Shown: positions 16,734 to 23,824 of the stretch, one piece after another
Layout of the letters: each line of letters starts with the position of its first letter
How positions within the stretch are numbered: position 1 is the stretch's first letter
Assembly (NCBI RefSeq): GCF_016862975.1
Contig: NZ_BONZ01000041.1
Coordinates: forward strand, 1-64,000
From: Rugosimonospora africana
GTDB taxonomy: Bacteria; Actinomycetota; Actinomycetes; Mycobacteriales; Micromonosporaceae
Direction: 5' to 3'
Length of the DNA: 64,000 bases
Made by a program: the position numbers and the translations under genes
The notes under the pieces: model-generated
Told to the model about the DNA's origin: nothing
Seen by the model: the letters and a program-made list of their open reading frames with translations, nothing else
Databases searched by the model: none

Positions 16734-17534
16734 TCAGCCGGCGGTCAGCGGCACCGCGGCCTCGTCCGTGTAGACCAGGAAGGTCAGCGTCTCCTGGAAG
16801 TACAGGTGGACGCTGGTCGCGTCGTGGGACAGGTACCCGATCGACAGGTCCTGGCCGAGGTGCAGCGCGAAGTCGCCACCCCGGGTCGACACCAGGAACG
16901 CCCCGTCGATGGCCGGCGCCCAGATGATGTCGCCGTCCAGGACCCGGTTCAGGTGCTCGCGGATCGGGTACCCGTGGTCGGCCGTCTCGTTCACCGCGGT
17001 GTACGCGTCGGCGGACAGCAGCAGCGTGTACGGCCCGTCCACGCCGGCCAGCCGCAGCGCGCTGACCGCTTGGCTGATTGTGTCCGGGTAGCTCCGCACG
17101 TCGGCGGGCAGCGCCAGCGCCGGGTTCGACGCGGCGCCCCGGACACCGGTGATGCCGGCGGCCTGGTACCCCTCGAACACCGCCCGGTCCTCGGCGAACG
17201 CCATCTGCCGCGCGGCGTCCTTGACCGGCTGCCAGTCCGCGTCCTTGGCGCCGCGCTCCACGTCGTCCACGGCCTGCCGGGACACGGTGAACGGGACCCG
17301 CAGCTCGACGAGCGGCTGCACCTCGCGCGCACGGGCCAGTACGCCGGACGCCGGGGCCTCGATGTCACGCAGGTGGCCGGTGCCGATAGCGGACAGCTCG
17401 GTACCCGCCGGCCCGTGCACGTCGACCACGCGACGGCCGGCCAGGTGCCGGGTGAAGGTACGCCGGGCTTCGCTCTCGATGTCCGCCCAGGCGGGGGCCG
17501 AAATCGGGGCGAGTTCGCGCTGCAGGTTGTTCAT
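16734..17534 (-). CDS. Family 1 encapsulin shell protein
   Basis: Protein of 266 aa, the standard length for family 1 encapsulins with an HK97 fold. The start MNNLQRELAPISAPAWADIE is typical, followed by FTRHLAGRRVVDVHGPAG, VPFTVSRQAVDDVERGAKD (E-loop region) and the C-terminal VHLYFQETLTFLVYTDEAA. About 60 copies usually assemble into a nanocompartment that holds cargo enzymes bearing a C-terminal targeting peptide. Its gene follows the DyP peroxidase by 35 nt on the same strand, so that is the cargo. The shell protects the cell during oxidative chemistry; the physiological substrate is unknown. Confidence 0.92.
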   Translation of the reverse strand: MNNLQRELAPISAPAWADIESEARRTFTRHLAGRRVVDVHGPAGTELSAIGTGHLRDIEAPASGVLARAREVQPLVELRVPFTVSRQAVDDVERGAKDADWQPVKDAARQMAFAEDRAVFEGYQAAGITGVRGAASNPALALPADVRSYPDTISQAVSALRLAGVDGPYTLLLSADAYTAVNETADHGYPIREHLNRVLDGDIIWAPAIDGAFLVSTRGGDFALHLGQDLSIGYLSHDATSVHLYFQETLTFLVYTDEAAVPLTAG

Positions 17535-17569
17535 GGCCGGTCCTGTCCTTCCGGGTCACGCACTGTCGG

Positions 17570-18754
17570 TCACGTTTTTGTCGGTCCGTTTTTGTCGGTC
17601 ACTGTCAGGCTGTCGGCGCCGAACGCGCGGGGCCTCGGCACACCGAGCTTCGAGACACTGGGCTTCGGCACAGTGAGCTTGAGGTCGCCGATCCCCAGCG
17701 AGCCGTCCGACTCGGCGGGCTCCGGTCCGGTGTCCGCCGGAGCCGACAGCGACTGGGCCGACGACGACTGAGCCGAGAGCGTCTCAGCCGACAGCGACTC
17801 AGCCGACGACGGCAACGGGGCGGGCAGGTCCTCGAGGAAGTCCGCGGTCGGCACGAAGAACAGGCTGCCGGTCACCGCGGTCGAGAAGTCCAGGATGCGG
17901 TCGTAGTTGCCGCGCGGCTCGCCGAGGAACATCCGCTCCAGCATCCGTTCGATGACCGACGGGGTGGCGGCATACCCGATGAAGTACGTGCCGAACTCGC
18001 CGCGCCCCACACTGCCGAACGGCATGTTGTCGCGCAGGATCTCCCGCTCTGTGCCGTCGGCGTCGACGATCGTGTTCACCGACACGTGCGAGTTGGTCGG
18101 CCTGACCTCGTCCGGCAGCTCGACGTCGGACAGCTTCGTGCGCCCGATGACGTGCTCCTGCGCGTCGACCGGCAGCCTGTTCCAGGCGGCCACGTCGTGC
18201 AGGTACTTCTGGACGATGACGTAGCTGGCACCGGCGTGGTCCGGGTCCTCGGCGCCGATGGTGACCGCCGCGGTGGCGGCCGGCCCGGTCGGATTCTCCG
18301 TACCGTCGACGAAACCCAGCAGGTCGCGCCGGTCGAAGTACCGGAACCCGTGCACCTCGTCGACGACCGTGGCCGCCTCGCCCAGCCGCGCGGTGATGAG
18401 GCTCGCCAGCTCGAAGCACAGGTCCAGCCGGGACGCGCGCAGATGGAACAGCAGGTCACCGGGTGTGGACACGGCGGTGTGTCGGTCGCCGACCAGTTCC
18501 CGGAACGGGTGCAGCTCCGCCGGGCGGTGCGCGTCGAACAGCCGATCCCAGGCGGTCGCTCCGATTCCCACCACACAGGACAGCCCGCCCTCGGCGGCGC
18601 GGAACCCGACCGAACGCTGCAACCCGCCCAGATCGGACAGCAGCTCGCGGACCGCCGGTTCGCCACCCTCTCGCACGGTCATCACCAGAAAGATGGCGGC
18701 TGACGTCAGTGGAGCGAGGACGGCCTGCGGTACCGGCCGCACCGGCTCAGTCAT
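17570..18754 (-). CDS. DyP-type heme peroxidase, encapsulin cargo
   Basis: Protein of 394 aa. The distal catalytic motif GFVDGTENP (about residue 150), the proximal His of TNSHVSVNTIV (about 223), and RDNMPFGSVGRGEFGTYFIG define a dye-decolourising peroxidase, which uses H2O2 to oxidise varied substrates. The C-terminal tail has a Ser/Ala repeat linker (ESLSAETLSAQSSSAQSLSA, 15-bp unit) and the encapsulin-loading peptide DGSLGIGDLK at residues ~350-359. Unusually, 35 more residues follow the peptide, encoded partly by a repeated TTTTTGTCGGTC DNA unit, so the loading signal is internal. ATG 18754 has GGAGGACGGAG upstream. First gene of the DyP-encapsulin operon. Confidence 0.92.
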   Translation of the reverse strand: MTEPVRPVPQAVLAPLTSAAIFLVMTVREGGEPAVRELLSDLGGLQRSVGFRAAEGGLSCVVGIGATAWDRLFDAHRPAELHPFRELVGDRHTAVSTPGDLLFHLRASRLDLCFELASLITARLGEAATVVDEVHGFRYFDRRDLLGFVDGTENPTGPAATAAVTIGAEDPDHAGASYVIVQKYLHDVAAWNRLPVDAQEHVIGRTKLSDVELPDEVRPTNSHVSVNTIVDADGTEREILRDNMPFGSVGRGEFGTYFIGYAATPSVIERMLERMFLGEPRGNYDRILDFSTAVTGSLFFVPTADFLEDLPAPLPSSAESLSAETLSAQSSSAQSLSAPADTGPEPAESDGSLGIGDLKLTVPKPSVSKLGVPRPRAFGADSLTVTDKNGPTKT

Positions 18755-18778
18755 CTGCGCTCCGTCCTCCGACTCGCT

Positions 18779-18800
18779 TGTGCGGCAAGCTTGCCACACA
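18779..18800. promoter_or_regulatory. Palindrome TGTGCGGCAAGCTTGCCACACA
   Basis: A 22-bp near-perfect palindrome (one mismatched pair) with core GGCAAGCTTGCC, 25 bp upstream of the DyP start. A related site occurs at 18955-18969. This is a good candidate operator for the DyP-encapsulin operon. Confidence 0.55.
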
Positions 18801-18954
18801 CGTGTCGGCAGGGTAACGACCGGTGCGGGCGCAGCCGCCGGGTTGAGTCGAGCGTCACCCGTCGTCCGGCGGGCTGATCCGGACGATAGGCGCCGCCCAG
18901 AACGCTGTCCGGGACCACGATGGGCGCGGGCCTCTCGACGGCACGGTGTCGAGT

Positions 18955-18969
18955 CGGCAAACCTTGCCG
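18955..18969. promoter_or_regulatory. Related inverted repeat CGGCAA-ACC-TTGCCG
   Basis: 6-bp arms with the same half-sites GGCAA/TTGCC as the palindrome at 18779-18800, but a spacer of 3 nt instead of 2. It lies about 90 bp upstream of the P450 start. The 301-bp divergent region contains no gene. Confidence 0.45.
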
Positions 18970-19055
18970 ATCCGCCCGGTGCATATCGCCGGACACCCCG
19001 CGCCGCAGACCGCGTCGTCCACGGTTTGCGGCCCCCGCGCGAGCATGATGGATCG

Positions 19056-20519
19056 GTGACGGTTCCTCGCGCCCCGGGTGGCAGGCTCAACGCGCTGCGG
19101 GAGATGCGCCGCGACCCGCTCGGATTCCTCACCCAGGTACGGCGCGACTGCGGCATGATCGCCCAACTGCCGACGCCCGGTCCCCGGCACTACCTGGTGA
19201 GCGACCCGGCGGAGATTCAGCGGGCGCTGACCGCGACCGGCCGTGAATTCGCCAAGGGGCAGAGCCGATCGAAGGACCCGGACCAGCCCGGGTTCCAGCC
19301 GCTGCAACGGATACTCGGCCAGGGGCTGCTGACCAGCGCCGGCCCGTTGTGGCGCCGGCAACGGCGGCTGATCCAGCCGATGTTCCACCACGCACGCATC
19401 GCCGAGTACTGCGACGTGTTCGCCCGACTCGCCGCCCGCACCGGCGCCGGTTGGCGCGACGGCGAGGTGCGCGAGGTGCACACCGACATGACCGAGCTGA
19501 CGCTCGCGATCGTCGCGCGTACCGTCTTCGACATCGACCTCGACGCCGCCATCGTGGCGCAGATCCGCCAGTGGCTCGGCGAGAACATGGCCACCGCGCG
19601 CCGAGGCGCCGACCTGCCGTGGATGCGCTTCCTCGACCTGCTGCCGCTGCCGTCCACCCGGCGCTGGAACGCCGACCGTCGGAAGCTCGACGGCATGGTG
19701 CACGACCTCATCGCCGACCGGCGCGCGGCCGGCGGGTCCGGGAGCGACCTGCTGAGCCTGCTGCTCGCGGCGCGGGACGCGGAGACCGGTGAGGCCATGC
19801 CGGACAGCCAGGTCCGGGACGAGGCGGTGACTCTGCTGCTGGCCGGGCACGAGACGACCGCGAACGCACTCGCCTGGAGCCTGCACCTGCTCGGCACGCA
19901 TCCCGACGCGCAGGCCCGGCTGCGGGCCGAACTGGACGAGGTGCTCGGCGCGGACCGGGAGCCGGGCGGGCAAACGACAGGCGGGCACGCGGCAGGCGGG
20001 CACGCGGCAGGCGGGCACGCGGCAGGCGGAGAAACGACAGGCGGAGAAACGACAGGCGGCGGCCGGCCGGGCGCCGCGGATCTGCCGAGACTGCGGTACG
20101 CCCTGGCGGTGGTACGCGAGGCGATGCGCCTGTACCCGCCGGCCTGGGTCGTCGCCCGCCGGATGCTCGCGTCCCGGGAAGTCTGCGGGCGCCGGCTGCC
20201 GGCCGGCTCCATGCTCGTGTTCAGTTCCTGGGTCGTGCACCGTGACCCGACCTGGTGGCCGGAGCCGGAGAGTTTCCGGCCGGAACGGTGGCTGGAAACC
20301 TCGGACCGGCCACGGTACGCGTACTTCCCGTTCGGCGGCGGTCCCCGCCAGTGCATCGGCAACGGATTCGCCGAGTCCGAAGCCGTGATGGCGCTGGCGA
20401 CCCTGTGCCGGAGTTGGTCGTTCGCGCCGGCGTCGACCGATCCGATACCGCCCCGGCCACTGATCACGCTGCGCCCCGGGTCGGCCGTGCCGATGCTGGT
20501 TCGTTCGATCGGTCCGTAA
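19056..20519 (+). CDS. Cytochrome P450
   Basis: Protein of 487 aa. The I-helix oxygen motif LLAGHETTANA (about residues 260-270), K-helix EAMR (about 355) and heme loop FPFGGGPRQCIGNG (about 425-438, Cys ligand) are intact. The N-terminal region (HYLVSDPAEIQRALT, GLLTSAGPLWRRQRRLIQP) and the ETT/WRRQRR pattern resemble CYP102/CYP4-like class P450s, which often hydroxylate fatty acids or terpenes. No reductase is fused or adjacent. GTG 19056 is the first start in the divergent region. A six-unit 15-bp repeat adds a GGHAA/GGETT linker between the I and K helices (residues ~303-333), making the protein longer than usual. Confidence 0.88.
   Translation: MTVPRAPGGRLNALREMRRDPLGFLTQVRRDCGMIAQLPTPGPRHYLVSDPAEIQRALTATGREFAKGQSRSKDPDQPGFQPLQRILGQGLLTSAGPLWRRQRRLIQPMFHHARIAEYCDVFARLAARTGAGWRDGEVREVHTDMTELTLAIVARTVFDIDLDAAIVAQIRQWLGENMATARRGADLPWMRFLDLLPLPSTRRWNADRRKLDGMVHDLIADRRAAGGSGSDLLSLLLAARDAETGEAMPDSQVRDEAVTLLLAGHETTANALAWSLHLLGTHPDAQARLRAELDEVLGADREPGGQTTGGHAAGGHAAGGHAAGGETTGGETTGGGRPGAADLPRLRYALAVVREAMRLYPPAWVVARRMLASREVCGRRLPAGSMLVFSSWVVHRDPTWWPEPESFRPERWLETSDRPRYAYFPFGGGPRQCIGNGFAESEAVMALATLCRSWSFAPASTDPIPPRPLITLRPGSAVPMLVRSIGP
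19965..20054 (+). repeat. In-frame 15-bp minisatellite within the P450 gene
   Basis: Six units: one GGCGGGCAAACGACA, three GGCGGGCACGCGGCA and two GGCGGAGAAACGACA, continuing into GGCGG. Each encodes a pentapeptide (GGQTT, GGHAA, GGETT frames). The three identical middle units indicate recent duplication. Confidence 0.9.
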
Positions 20520-20578
20520 CGGCACCGGCCGACGGGCGGCTCATCGGCGGCCTCCGCACAGGCAGCGGTGGACCCGCG

Positions 20579-20956
20579 TCACTCGGGTGGGTCGATGTCG
20601 TACACAGCCAGCCACGCGTCCAGCAGGAACAGGCAGTCGATGAGTTCCTCACCGGCCGGCGTGACGCGGTACCGTACCGGGTCCCGGTCGAGACTGTCCC
20701 AACTGCCGGCGCCGCGCTGCCGGGCGATGGTGCCGTGAGCGGCCAGCGCGCCGAGCGCGGCGGCGGCCAGCCGGCGGGACGCGCCCGTCGCGCGGCGCAG
20801 TTCGGTCAGGCTGTGCGGGCCTGCGTCCAGGGCGGCCAGGATCTCGGCCACGTACGGCCGGCGGATGAGGTCCAGCACGGCCTGCCCCGGTCGGTTCTGC
20901 GGGTGCTCCCCGTCGCCGGGGCGGGGCGGTCGGGGTGAGGCCGTGAAGCCTGTCAT
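20579..20956 (-). CDS. Winged-helix (HxlR/ArsR-like) transcriptional regulator
   Basis: Protein of 125 aa from ATG 20956; a longer frame to 20992 exists. RRPYVAEILAALDAGPHSLT, then ELRRATGASRRLAAAALGAL, is a winged helix with a recognition helix, and RYRVTPAGEELIDCL is the wing end as in HxlR-type regulators. The conserved Cys of HxlR redox sensors is not in the usual N-terminal place. It ends 60 bp from the P450 stop, convergent to it, and may control the RAM-domain gene on the other side or its own gene. Confidence 0.7.
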   Translation of the reverse strand: MTGFTASPRPPRPGDGEHPQNRPGQAVLDLIRRPYVAEILAALDAGPHSLTELRRATGASRRLAAAALGALAAHGTIARQRGAGSWDSLDRDPVRYRVTPAGEELIDCLFLLDAWLAVYDIDPPE

Positions 20957-21317
20957 GAACCCAGTCAACGAACCGGTCGGCGGCCGGCACAAGGCTGCGA
21001 AGCCAATCTCTACACCCTTTTTACGCGGTACGGCGGCGCTCGCGGCCAGGCGTCAAGGCAGTGTCAGGATCCGGTTCGCTGGCGTGGTTATCCCGTCAGG
21101 GAGGGTTGGCGGTGGCCCGACCGGGTTCCAGCATGGTGGTGTGGCTTCTCGGGGTAGCGGGCGTTCCGGCGCGGACGGGAGCCGGCGGTGCCCGGACGAG
21201 GGCAGCGTGCGCCGGCTGCGGACGGCACCGGGCGTGCGGCCGGGGTTGCCCGGCACCGGGGGCGGGCCGTTGGCGAACGCCGACCGTATCGCCTGCCGCG
21301 ACCGGGCCGGGGGCACC
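20957..21317. other. Intergenic region without a supported gene
   Basis: Divergent spacer between the HxlR-like regulator and the RAM-domain gene. A CCCTTTTTAC stretch near 21018-21027 is the only AT-rich spot and could be part of a promoter. No helix-turn-helix for an Lrp-type protein is encoded here in any frame. Confidence 0.45.
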
Positions 21318-21800
21318 GTGACACCGCACGTAGGAACACCGGGAGCCGTGGCGGCGCAGGCTGGCGCGGCGCAAGCCAGGGCGGCGACCGTCGACGTGGC
21401 GGAGGTCGGGCCCGGGGGCGTCGGAGTGCCGGGAACCGGACCGCAGGACTCCGGGGCGACCGACATCGAGGCGCTGGTGTGCGTGCGCACCGCCGCCCGT
21501 ACCGATCCGGCCCAGTTCGCGGCGTACCTGCGGACCGAACCCTGCGTGGCACAGGTGTGGCGGGTGGCCGCGGACATCGACGCCGTGGTGCGCGTGTCCT
21601 GTGCGAGCCTCGCCGACCTGGACGCGGTCGTGGGGAGGATGCGCCATCGCGGTGGCGCCGCGGAGACGGTGACCTACCTCGTGCTGCCGTCGCAACCCCA
21701 ACCCCAACCCCAACCGCAACCCCAACCCCAACCGCAAGCGCAGCCGCCGTTGCTGTCGCAGCCGTCGGTCCGCGTTGTCCGGGGAGCGCTGGACGCGTAG
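21318..21800 (+). CDS. Stand-alone Lrp/AsnC ligand-binding (RAM) domain protein
   Basis: Protein of 160 aa from GTG 21318 (GGGGG five nt upstream). Residues ~50-125 (IEALVCVRTAARTDPAQFAA; VAQVWRVAADIDAVVRV; LDAVVGRMRHRGGAAETVTY) match the beta-alpha-beta-beta-alpha-beta RAM fold of Lrp/AsnC regulators. The Lrp DNA-binding domain is missing, so it is either a small-molecule-binding partner or a remnant of an Lrp gene. The C-terminus carries a pure PQ-repeat (PSQPQPQPQPQ...) encoded by a CAACCC hexanucleotide array at about 21692-21738. The start is uncertain because the frame is open further upstream. Confidence 0.6.
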   Translation: MTPHVGTPGAVAAQAGAAQARAATVDVAEVGPGGVGVPGTGPQDSGATDIEALVCVRTAARTDPAQFAAYLRTEPCVAQVWRVAADIDAVVRVSCASLADLDAVVGRMRHRGGAAETVTYLVLPSQPQPQPQPQPQPQPQAQPPLLSQPSVRVVRGALDA

Positions 21801-21866
21801 CGCCGAACCATCCGGGCCGGCGCCGCGAACCCGCCTGTGGGCTTACCCGTCGCCGCTGTTGAGGGT

Positions 21867-22445
21867 CTACCCGTCGTCGCTGTTGGCGGTGCCGTCCTCG
21901 GGCGCACCGCCGTCCGCGGCGGCCGGCAGCTTGTACGTCGCCGCCCAACGGGCCCACTCGGCCAGCGCCTCGTACACCCGTACCCCGCCCTCGATCGTGA
22001 TGCGCATCGACTGCACCTGCGGCGTGGAGCCGAACTCGCCGGCGTCCTTACGTTCGGCGTAGGCGCGGTAGATCGCGGCCTGTTCGGTGTAGAACTCCGC
22101 CTCCCTGGCCAGGTGCCGTGCGAGGTCGTCGGGCTCCATGAGCCAGAAGAAGTACGAGCGCAGCAACGCCTCCAGCCGTACGGTGTGGTCCACGTCCACC
22201 TGGGTCAGCCACCGCCGTACCTCCGCGCGGCCGGCCTCGGTGATCCGGTACGCCTTGCGACCGCGCGGCCCGTGGCTGTCGATGTCGATCAGCCCGCCGT
22301 CGACCATCCGCCCCAGCTCGGCGTAGATCTTCGGGTGCTGCGCCGGCCATAGCGCGCCGAGTACCTCCTGGAAGCGGCGGGACAGGTCGTACCCGCTCGC
22401 CGGCCCCTCGGCCAGCAGCCCCAACAGGCCGTGTCGCAGCGACAT
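21867..22445 (-). CDS. PadR-family transcriptional regulator
   Basis: Protein of 192 aa. MSLRHGLLGLLAEGPASGYD, then HPKIYAELGRMVDGGLID and RKAYRITEAGRAEVRRWL, is the PadR winged helix; a long helical dimerisation domain (LARHLAREAEFYTEQAAIYR) follows. GGGAGGA precedes ATG 22445. It is divergent from the SDR gene, and an exact ATGT-N8-ACAT site, the known PadR operator layout, lies in the spacer, so it likely represses the SDR gene and itself. Confidence 0.88.
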   Translation of the reverse strand: MSLRHGLLGLLAEGPASGYDLSRRFQEVLGALWPAQHPKIYAELGRMVDGGLIDIDSHGPRGRKAYRITEAGRAEVRRWLTQVDVDHTVRLEALLRSYFFWLMEPDDLARHLAREAEFYTEQAAIYRAYAERKDAGEFGSTPQVQSMRITIEGGVRVYEALAEWARWAATYKLPAAADGGAPEDGTANSDDG

Positions 22446-22517
22446 GCCGTTCCTCCCTAGTGGCGCCGGTCACACGCGGGTGGCTTGACCGGTGCGCCGC
22501 CCGTGGATCAGTATCAC

Positions 22518-22547
22518 CTGTACCCAAGGACATGTCCCTTAGTACAT
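22518..22547. promoter_or_regulatory. PadR-type operator ATGT-N8-ACAT
   Basis: ATGT at 22532-22535 and ACAT at 22544-22547 are separated by exactly 8 nt. The wider sequence TGTACCCAAGGACAT/ATGTCCCTTAGTACA forms an imperfect 30-bp palindrome containing the perfect GGACATGTCC. It lies 15 bp before the SDR start. Confidence 0.65.
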
Positions 22548-22561
22548 GACTGGAGGACCAA

Positions 22562-23407
22562 GTGGTAACCGATTCACGAGCGATCCTGATCACCGGCGCG
22601 GGCGCCGGCATCGGCCTCGCCGCCGCACGAGCCCTGGTCGAGCGGGGGTTCACGGTGTACGCGGGGCTGCGCGGCCCGGCTCCGGCGGAGCTTGCCGGCG
22701 CGGTACCGGTCACTCTCGACGTCACCGACCCGGACAGCGTGGCGCGGGCAGCGGAGCAGGTCGCCGACCGCCAGCGCGGCCAGGGGCTGCACGCGATCGT
22801 CAACAACGCCGGCGTGATCGTGCAGGGGCCGCTGGAACTGGTACCCGAGGCGGAACTGCGCCGGCAGTTCGAGGTCAACGTGTACGGCCCGGTACGGGTG
22901 ATGCGATCGTTTCTGCCGCAGCTGAGGCAGGGCCGGGGCCGCATCGTCAACGTCACCGCACCGACGGCGCGAGTCGCGGTACCGTTCGCGGCCCCGATCT
23001 CGGCGAGCAAGGCGGCGCTCGCGGCGCTGTCGGACGCGGTCCGGCTCGAACTCGCCCCCTGGGGCCTGCCGGTCGTTCAGGTGGTACCGGGCGGCACGGC
23101 CACGGAGATCTTCGCCAAGGCGGACCGGGCAAGCGTCGAGGCACTGGCCACTGTGGACCCCGACGGTGTCGGGCTCTACCGCTCGGCGCTCGACGCGGTC
23201 GCCGCGGCGACCGCGAGGCAGCGGCTGGACCCGGTGGCGACGGCGGTGCGGGCGGTGCTCTCGGCGACGTTGGACGCGCGGCCGAAGACGCACTACGTGG
23301 CCGGCAACGCCCGGGTGTTCGCGATGCTGGCCAGGCTCCCGATGGGCCTGCGCGACCGGATGGTGGCCCGCGCGCTGGGCCTGTCCGCACTACCGGCGGC
23401 CAGCTGA
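22562..23407 (+). CDS. Short-chain dehydrogenase/reductase lacking the catalytic Tyr
   Basis: Protein of 281 aa, classical SDR layout: cofactor motif TGAGAGIGLAAARAL (TGxxxGxG) near the N-terminus, IVNNAGVI (NNAG), and a helix APISASKAALAALSDAVRLE where family members have PYSASK. The Tyr of YxxxK is replaced by Ile while Lys is kept, and the usual Ser is Thr (VTAPTA). It may therefore be inactive in hydride transfer or use another mechanism. GTG 22562 has GGAGGA upstream. Divergent from the PadR gene, so expression is probably PadR-controlled. Confidence 0.8.
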   Translation: MVTDSRAILITGAGAGIGLAAARALVERGFTVYAGLRGPAPAELAGAVPVTLDVTDPDSVARAAEQVADRQRGQGLHAIVNNAGVIVQGPLELVPEAELRRQFEVNVYGPVRVMRSFLPQLRQGRGRIVNVTAPTARVAVPFAAPISASKAALAALSDAVRLELAPWGLPVVQVVPGGTATEIFAKADRASVEALATVDPDGVGLYRSALDAVAAATARQRLDPVATAVRAVLSATLDARPKTHYVAGNARVFAMLARLPMGLRDRMVARALGLSALPAAS

Positions 23408-23824
23408 GATGGCGGACTGGCTCACTGGGTCGCACTGGCCCAGTGAGCTGGTGGCCTCACTGGGCTGGTGGCCGCGTTGAAGCCGACGCAGTTGTCGGAG
23501 GTGGGGCCCGTCGTTGAAGGCCGTGCAACGTGTCGGGCGGCTGCGGCGTGTAGCTGGTAAGTGGGTCATACCCGGCGAGCCTCACCCGGGTGCGACACGC
23601 CGGACAACGAGGACAAGTTTGGGCAGCCTGGCGCCCGGGAACGACGGACACTTCGAGACATTGGCATCGAGGACAGGTATAACGGGCATCAGGTGGGGGC
23701 AGTCGGGCGTGACCCGCGGTGACCGGCGACAAGAGTCGGGCGACCCGGGTCGGCGACCCGGCGACCGGGGATACGGGACCGGCAACGAGGCAACCGGCAA
23801 TGACTGGTAGGGGAGGGGATCGCG
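23408..23824. other. Intergenic region with hairpins, no supported gene
   Basis: Just after the SDR stop, CTCACTGGG (23421-23429) and CCCAGTGAG (23439-23447) form a perfect 9-bp stem, a likely terminator; a second GGCCTCACTGGGCTGG copy follows. The remainder has short repeats of the GACCGGCGAC/GGCGACCCGG kind. A minus-strand frame with CPRC motifs at 23457-23732 has poor third-position GC and is not called. Confidence 0.5.
23421..23447 (+). terminator. Hairpin terminator after the SDR gene
   Basis: Perfect 9-bp stem CTCACTGGG/CCCAGTGAG with a 9-nt loop, 14 bp past the stop. Confidence 0.6.

Noticed and set aside
23457-23732. Small zinc-ribbon protein on the minus strand (CPRC...CPRCPAC)
   Set aside because: Third codon positions are not G/C-rich as in every neighbouring gene, and no ribosome site precedes it; the Cys pattern is probably by chance.
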